Positions 59,291-64,000 of a stretch of 64,000 nucleotides of DNA are shown piece after piece. How positions within the stretch are numbered: position 1 is the stretch's first letter; each line of letters opens with the position of its first letter. The position numbers and the translations under genes are program-made. Origin of the DNA: Trachythela sp. YZ-2020 (Eukaryota; Cnidaria; Anthozoa; Malacalcyonacea; Clavulariidae); NCBI GenBank assembly GCA_016169945.1, contig JADLSH010000389.1, positions 2,491,001 to 2,555,000 of the forward strand. Reading direction: 5' to 3'. The notes beneath the pieces were generated by a model that was not told the DNA's origin, did no database searches, and saw only the letters and a program-made list of their open reading frames with translations.

Positions 59291-59827
59291 TTAAGAGCCA
59301 AGTAAGTATTTCGACAAGTCAATAAGTAGGCTATTACCCCGCTTCGAAGATGGCAAACCGTCCGTGCTCGACTTTACATATGTGATATCAGCTGAATCTA
59401 TGATATTCGTCAAACCTTCCCAAAATTTCTCACCATCTTTACCATGAAATAATAAAGAATTTGCCTTACCAGGATACCATGTCATTACAAAGTCGCAGTC
59501 CAAGCCTTCGAACTGCTTCGCCTTGCCACCAGGAGATTTCCACTTGCCATTCAACCCAACAACATTTTCGATAAAATCTTTCAACAAACAAAGATTCTGT
59601 GTGCATCTAATACGCTTTCCATCGTACAAAAAATGTGACTGACTATTTAGCACTTTTATAGAGTTGATATTGACATTATCGAAGCTAAAATTTGCAAAAC
59701 TTCGCGAGCTCAAAGAACCATGACCGTACGCCATGTTGGCAATTAAACAATATGAAGTATATTTTCGTAACTTCATAAGATAAATTGAACAATTATTAGT
59801 GAGACTGTGGTAGTCATAGCAAAACAT
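59291..59827 (-). CDS. Uncharacterised ORF, 178 aa
   Basis: One uninterrupted minus frame. It contains FIENVVGLNGKWKSPGGKAK followed by FVMTWYPGKANSLLFHGKDG, a beta-rich pattern I associate loosely with proteins from THAP-bearing cnidarian mobile elements but cannot name. The start could be the second Met at MAYGHGSL. It lies just upstream, on the same strand, of the THAP pseudogene, so the two may be parts of one element. Confidence 0.45.
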   Translation of the reverse strand: MFCYDYHSLTNNCSIYLMKLRKYTSYCLIANMAYGHGSLSSRSFANFSFDNVNINSIKVLNSQSHFLYDGKRIRCTQNLCLLKDFIENVVGLNGKWKSPGGKAKQFEGLDCDFVMTWYPGKANSLLFHGKDGEKFWEGLTNIIDSADITYVKSSTDGLPSSKRGNSLLIDLSKYLLGS

Positions 59828-60129
59828 GTTTCAAGAGTATTATAAAATTATGTTTTACACGCGAAACTATTTTATTTTTAAAAATGCCGCACGACTTTAC
59901 AATTATAATTTTAGTTGTTTTTGTAAAATGCACTGCTGTATCCGGCACTTAAAGCCGTGTTATTTTGCCTCTAGAGAACTCGATATTTTAAAACCTACAT
60001 TTTAACTGTAAATTAGACAGCAAGACAAAACTTTGAGAGTTGAGACGATGAAAACTTAGTTTTAGCTTTGTTTATACTTTGTAGTTTTTACTCCTAGTTA
60101 AATTCAATATGGCGGATTTATAAGGGCAC

Positions 60130-61075
60130 GCATGAGAAAATGTGGAGACATGATTCGTGATCAAGTACGCATTCTATATCTATTATTTCTATGGTTTCTC
60201 ACGACCTGAACTCGATCGCGCATAACCCTGTAGAAAACCGTCCATGGCATCGCGGCGGACGACTTTGGAATCCGCTATGTTTTCACATACCCGGGTGTAA
60301 ATATCCGAGCGGAATGAGTACCCTCGCACGGCGCTTCGCGCCTGCTCGGGGATTATGGACCCTACGAGTTGACGGTTTTCTACTTTATGCCCATGCGCGA
60401 GTTTAGGCCGACAGAAAACTGGTAACTAGCAACCTCAAACAAATAATTTACTTTTTAATGTATACGTCAGAAACTTATAACTGCCATTTTGCAAACGTCT
60501 ATTTTGTGTCTATTTTGTGTATATAAGTGTCTATTTTGCATACTTGCTTTTGCCGATTGTCATGCTGAATGGTTTGTGAATTTGAAAATGCGTAGGTCAT
60601 CCTGTGTGGTCAATACAGCATTGATTAATCTTAAAAAGTATTTTAGTATTAATTCAAATACGTTATATTGCTTTTGCCGATTGTCATGCTGAATGGTTTG
60701 TGAATTTGAAAATGCGTAGGTCATCCTGTGTGGTCAATACAGCATTGATTAATCTTAAAAAGTATTTTAGTATTAATTCAAATACGTTATATAGAATAAG
60801 AAATAACATATTAAAGATCAAAAATTTCATTTCAAAAACAAGTGCGAAGACGAAGTATAAAAATACTGTTCAAAAAACAGTTGAAGTTTTCGGCGAAAAT
60901 TTCGAACCGTTAATTTTGTGAGACGTCTATTCGTCTAAAGTTGAATTTTACAGTAAATCAAAGCTAAAAGAGTACCGACATAATAACATACCAACTTTAT
61001 ATAGTTGGGTAATTGATAATTTTATAGTTAAAGTGCAAATCTTATCAATATTTTACCATTTTGTACAAATTTATA
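60130..61075 (+). repeat. Dispersed repeat related to 47060-48400
   Basis: Blocks match the minus strand of 47060-48400, but in a different order: the CCTCGCACGGCGCTTCGCGC block lies between the two others here and outside them there. It includes the 124-bp tandem duplication at 60544-60791. Confidence 0.6.
60544..60791 (+). repeat. Perfect tandem duplication, 2 x 124 bp
   Basis: 60544-60667 and 60668-60791 appear identical base for base, starting TTGCTTTTGCCGATTGTCAT. It is a very recent event. Confidence 0.9.
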
Positions 61076-61939
61076 AAAGAAATATACAGTGTTGTCGTGT
61101 TGACTCTGCTGCGTGTTACCCAGAGGAGGTATCGTCAATATACCGTGATGCATTTCGGTTTCGCACATATTTAATACATATCAATTCGACGGAGCGAGTC
61201 GTTCATTCTTCGTTTGGCTGTCGCAGTGACAACATCAACACAGAAATGAATTATGTCCGAATTATGATGCCAAATTTCAAACTTTTGCCGCAAAAAACTT
61301 TGATTTTACGATATATTAATTTCTTTGTTGTTCAAGTCGTGTGGGTGGGTGGGTTTTTCTTTTTGTGTTTTCTCACTGGCAGTTGAAACCAGAATGAACT
61401 GAGTTGAAGTTTTGGCAAGCTTTTTGCTGATAACTAAAGAATGTCGGCTTAAGGAACTACGCAAATACTGATAATCTAATCCCAACGAATTGACAGAAGT
61501 TGGGAGTTGTTGCCAACTTGCTGTTTTCTTTGCATATGTTTTCCGTTTCTGTCGACAGGTTTTAGATAAGGATGTTGCTCCTTATTAACCCCAATTTATG
61601 TATTTTCCATAAATTGGCACTATAAGCACAGTAAACAATTTTGTTCAAAGATCAATATTGATATTCTCCTAACATGGCTGGTTTCTGTCCTGTGAAATGT
61701 CGTGTTGTTATTAGTTAATGCATGTGTTTATCATTATATAGGGCCGCTGTAATTGGCGAAAGCTGTAGCGTGCACCTTGCCACTTGTCTATACGGACTTT
61801 AAGATTGGACGGCTACAGATTGGGACTACGGTTGGACGAGCGACCACGATATTGGTGGGCACTGGAACGAGTACCGTTGTTTATGGCGCGAAAGATGAAT
61901 TTAAGATTTTAAATACGGAGTACGGAAAACAAAGACAAG

Positions 61940-63021
61940 ATGTCTTTTCAAGATGTTAGAAATAATTTGGTTTTTGTTTGGTGGATGGATATTTACCTGA
62001 AGAAGAATTTTTAATTTTGTATGAGTATTTCAAGTCTTCAAATCCAATTTATCCTTACTGGGAATATGACCCATTTTGTTTGGATAACCTTGACTCAAAT
62101 GAATGTAAAGCAGAATTTCGAGTAGAGAAAGACGATATTCTACTTTTAGCAAGAACTCTTCATATTCCTGATGTTTTTAAATGTTCTCAGGGTACAATAT
62201 GCAGCGGAATTGAAGGACTTTGTTTGCTTTTGAAGCGACTGGCATACCCTTGTAGGTACTATGATATGATACACCGTTTCGCACGTCCTGTGCCAGAAAT
62301 CTGTATGCTGTGTAATGTCGTCCTCGATTGGGTCTACCAAAACCATGGCTATCATTTGACTGAGTGGAATCAACCATTCCTTTCTCCCATAGCCTTAGAA
62401 CAATACTGCCAAGCAATTTCAAGGATGGGAAGTCCATTAACAAATTGTTTCGGTTTTGTTGATGGCACTGTTCGCCCAATTTCACGTCCAGAAGAAAACC
62501 AACGTCTTGTGTTTAATGGACACAAGAGAGTGCACAGTTTAAAATTTAAATCAGTCGCAACCCCAAATGGTCTCATTGCAAATCTTTTTGGCCCAGTGGA
62601 AGGGCGTCGACATGACTCTGGGATGTTGAGAGATTCTAACCTATTGGCCTCCTTGCAAATGTATGCAATTAATCCAGCAGGAGATACTCTTTGCATTTAT
62701 GGAGATCTTGGGTACCCCCTACGCCCCCAACTGATGTGCCCATTTCGTCAAAGAGACTACCCAGTACTAACAAGAGACATGAGAGATTTCAACACTGCAA
62801 TGAGTCAGCTTAGAGTGTCAGTCGAATGGCTTTTTGGAGATATTTCAAACTATTTCAAGTTCATTGACTTTAAAAAAAAACTAAAGATAGGATTAAGTGC
62901 TGTTGGTAAACAATACATAATTAGTGCACTAATGAGAAATGCACTGACATGCTTGTATGGAAACATTACTTCAGAGTACTTCCAGCTGCAGCCGCCAACA
63001 CTTGAAAACTATTTCATATAG
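61940..63021 (+). pseudogene. Harbinger-type DDE transposase with a 5' frameshift
   Basis: The main frame (61966-63021, about 350 codons) matches the DDE_Tnp_4/HARBI1-like nuclease family. Catalytic acids are visible in CFGFVDGTVRP (D), YGDLGYPLRPQL (D) and VSVEWLFGD (E). Other landmarks are FNGHKRVHSLKF and GPVEGRRHDSGML. The likely N-terminus MSFQDVRNNLVFV starts at the ATG at 61940 in a different frame; one base gained or lost at about 61975-61982 would connect them. No other stop is seen, so the copy is young, or the shift is an assembly error. Confidence 0.8.
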
Positions 63022-63060
63022 ATTAATATTACAATAGCCAGTTATATATGACATTATTGG

Positions 63061-63463
63061 CAGGGATGGATTTACTGGGGGTGTACACCCTCCCTAGGCT
63101 TGGCAAAGGGGGATGCAAGGGCATTATTTCATTTGGGAAAGGCAATATCTTATCACCCTTACCACATAACCCCCCTGTACTCTCCAAGAGGTGGTGTTTC
63201 ACACATTCTACAGAACACTGCATGTTTATCTCATAGTGACTATGTGTTTGATCAACAGTCACACCCCAAACCATGAAGAAGGGGCGATGAGCCCCACCCT
63301 CTGCCAGACTGTGCTGGATCCATCCCCGATTATAGGTTCCTGAGATTGCATTGACTAAAATATGATTTTTTGGAATACTATGCAAGGATGTATCCAGCAT
63401 GATCTGGTAGATCCCCCCTTGCAACTGTTCTGGTGCCTCCCCCCCCAAATAAAGCCATCCCTG
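63061..63463. mobile_element. hAT-like MITE
   Basis: Ends CAGGGATGGATTTACTGGGGG and CCCCAAATAAAGCCATCCCTG are inverted. Flanks do not show a clear 8-bp duplication. It lies between the Harbinger-type transposase and the convergent partner-like gene. Confidence 0.7.
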
Positions 63464-63810
63464 ATACCAATGACTTAGAGGAAAGGTCCCAATAAAGGAT
63501 AAAACCAAATCTAACATTCAAAGTGTAAATAGATAAACACAAGAAGTGAATTAAAGCAATCTAAGGTGTATTAGTACAATACATCTATTTTATTGGACCA
63601 GGTTTAGACCTTAAAACAAAAACAACTTTCATGACTGGTAAAATGTACATGAATGCAAAACTGTACTAAACTGAACTATAAACATGTAGAACAATGCCTA
63701 TTTGTGCTTCATGGGTTAACTAACACAACACAAATATACACTTCTGAATATTTAGAAAAGGGTAAAGTACACACAATTACTATATAATTAAACAAGTATT
63801 TTTAAAACAG

Positions 63811-63999
63811 TTATTTAGCAATCTTTGATAACAGTGCAATAATCATTGTCTGATTTTGTGCTTGGACCTGCTGTTGTTGTTGAAGTTGCTGTTGTTGTAG
63901 ATCCTGTTTGTTCTTTTCCACATCTAATCTTGCTTGTTCCAAAAGAAGTTGTTCTCTCTTCAAAGCTATTTCTTCCTTTCTGATCTCAGATTCAGACTC
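63811..63999 (-). CDS. C-terminus of a Glu/Gln-rich coiled-coil protein, partial
   Basis: The minus frame enters at the right edge and ends at a TAA (63811-63813). It reads a charged helix (IRKEEIALKREQLLLEQARL), a polyglutamine stretch (QQQQLQQQQQVQAQ) and the end MIIALLSKIAK. Harbinger elements usually carry a second gene for a Myb/SANT-like protein with a C-terminal coiled coil. The convergent position suggests this partner, but the DNA-binding part lies outside the window. Confidence 0.55.
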   Translation of the reverse strand, partial: ESESEIRKEEIALKREQLLLEQARLDVEKNKQDLQQQQLQQQQQVQAQNQTMIIALLSKIAK

Positions 64000-64000
64000 A

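Noticed and set aside
61033..61386. 117-codon plus frame ending in a hydrophobic tail
   Set aside because: It starts inside a dispersed repeat and has no recognisable motif or supporting splice sites.

Overview
The window is AT-rich nuclear DNA from an animal. GT-AG introns interrupt recognisable metazoan genes, and the rest is packed with eukaryotic transposons: DIRS, CR1-like LINEs, tRNA-derived SINEs, hAT, TTAA-target and TA-target MITEs, a Harbinger-type transposase and an IS3-like integrase transposon. The transposon set, with many palindromic foldback repeats, resembles cnidarian (perhaps anthozoan) genomes. That placement is an inference, not a proof.

Layout. 0-12 kb: mostly repeats, with a possible mobile-element gene fragment at the left edge, a 198-bp hairpin MITE with a 9-bp target duplication, a 1.1-kb foldback, DIRS remnants and TTAA elements. 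12.6-18.5 kb (+): a six-exon host gene encoding about 815 aa with a coiled coil, a death-effector-like domain and a C-terminal CHY/CTCHY/RING-H2 module as in RCHY1/Pirh2. I do not know this domain order. 20.2-45.5 kb (-): a dispersed gene for an APIP/MtnB-type methylthioribulose-1-phosphate dehydratase. I found eight exons by homology and matching splice phase. One expected exon was not found, and the catalytic Glu position reads Gln.

29.8-39.4 kb: inside an intron of the APIP gene lies a 9,607-bp DNA transposon with exact 626-bp inverted repeats and a 6-bp target duplication (GATATA). It carries two convergent genes: an IS3-like DDE integrase (+) and an eight-exon, apparently intact HECT ubiquitin ligase with a zinc finger and a CUE domain (-). 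Two hAT MITEs are inserted in an intron of the HECT gene.

39.4-49.7 kb: MITEs abutting end to end, two self-complementary hairpins with related architecture but different sequence, hAT MITEs with clean 8-bp duplications, and SINE pieces. 49.9-58.0 kb: LINE remnants in a three-level nest. A minus-strand CR1-like LINE is split by a plus-strand CR1-like LINE, which is split by a foldback element with a 10-bp target duplication. 58.0-59.1 kb: a THAP-domain pseudogene with an inverted copy of its own N-terminus. 61.9-64.0 kb: a Harbinger-type transposase with one frameshift and, convergent at the right edge, the C-terminus of a coiled-coil protein that may be its partner.

Two host genes with apoptosis-related families (a DED-RING ligase and an Apaf-1-interacting-protein homologue) end tail to tail about 1.6 kb apart. 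The most unusual items are the DED-CHY-RING fusion, the ubiquitin-ligase-carrying integrase transposon, and the APIP gene with an altered active site and a possible membrane anchor.
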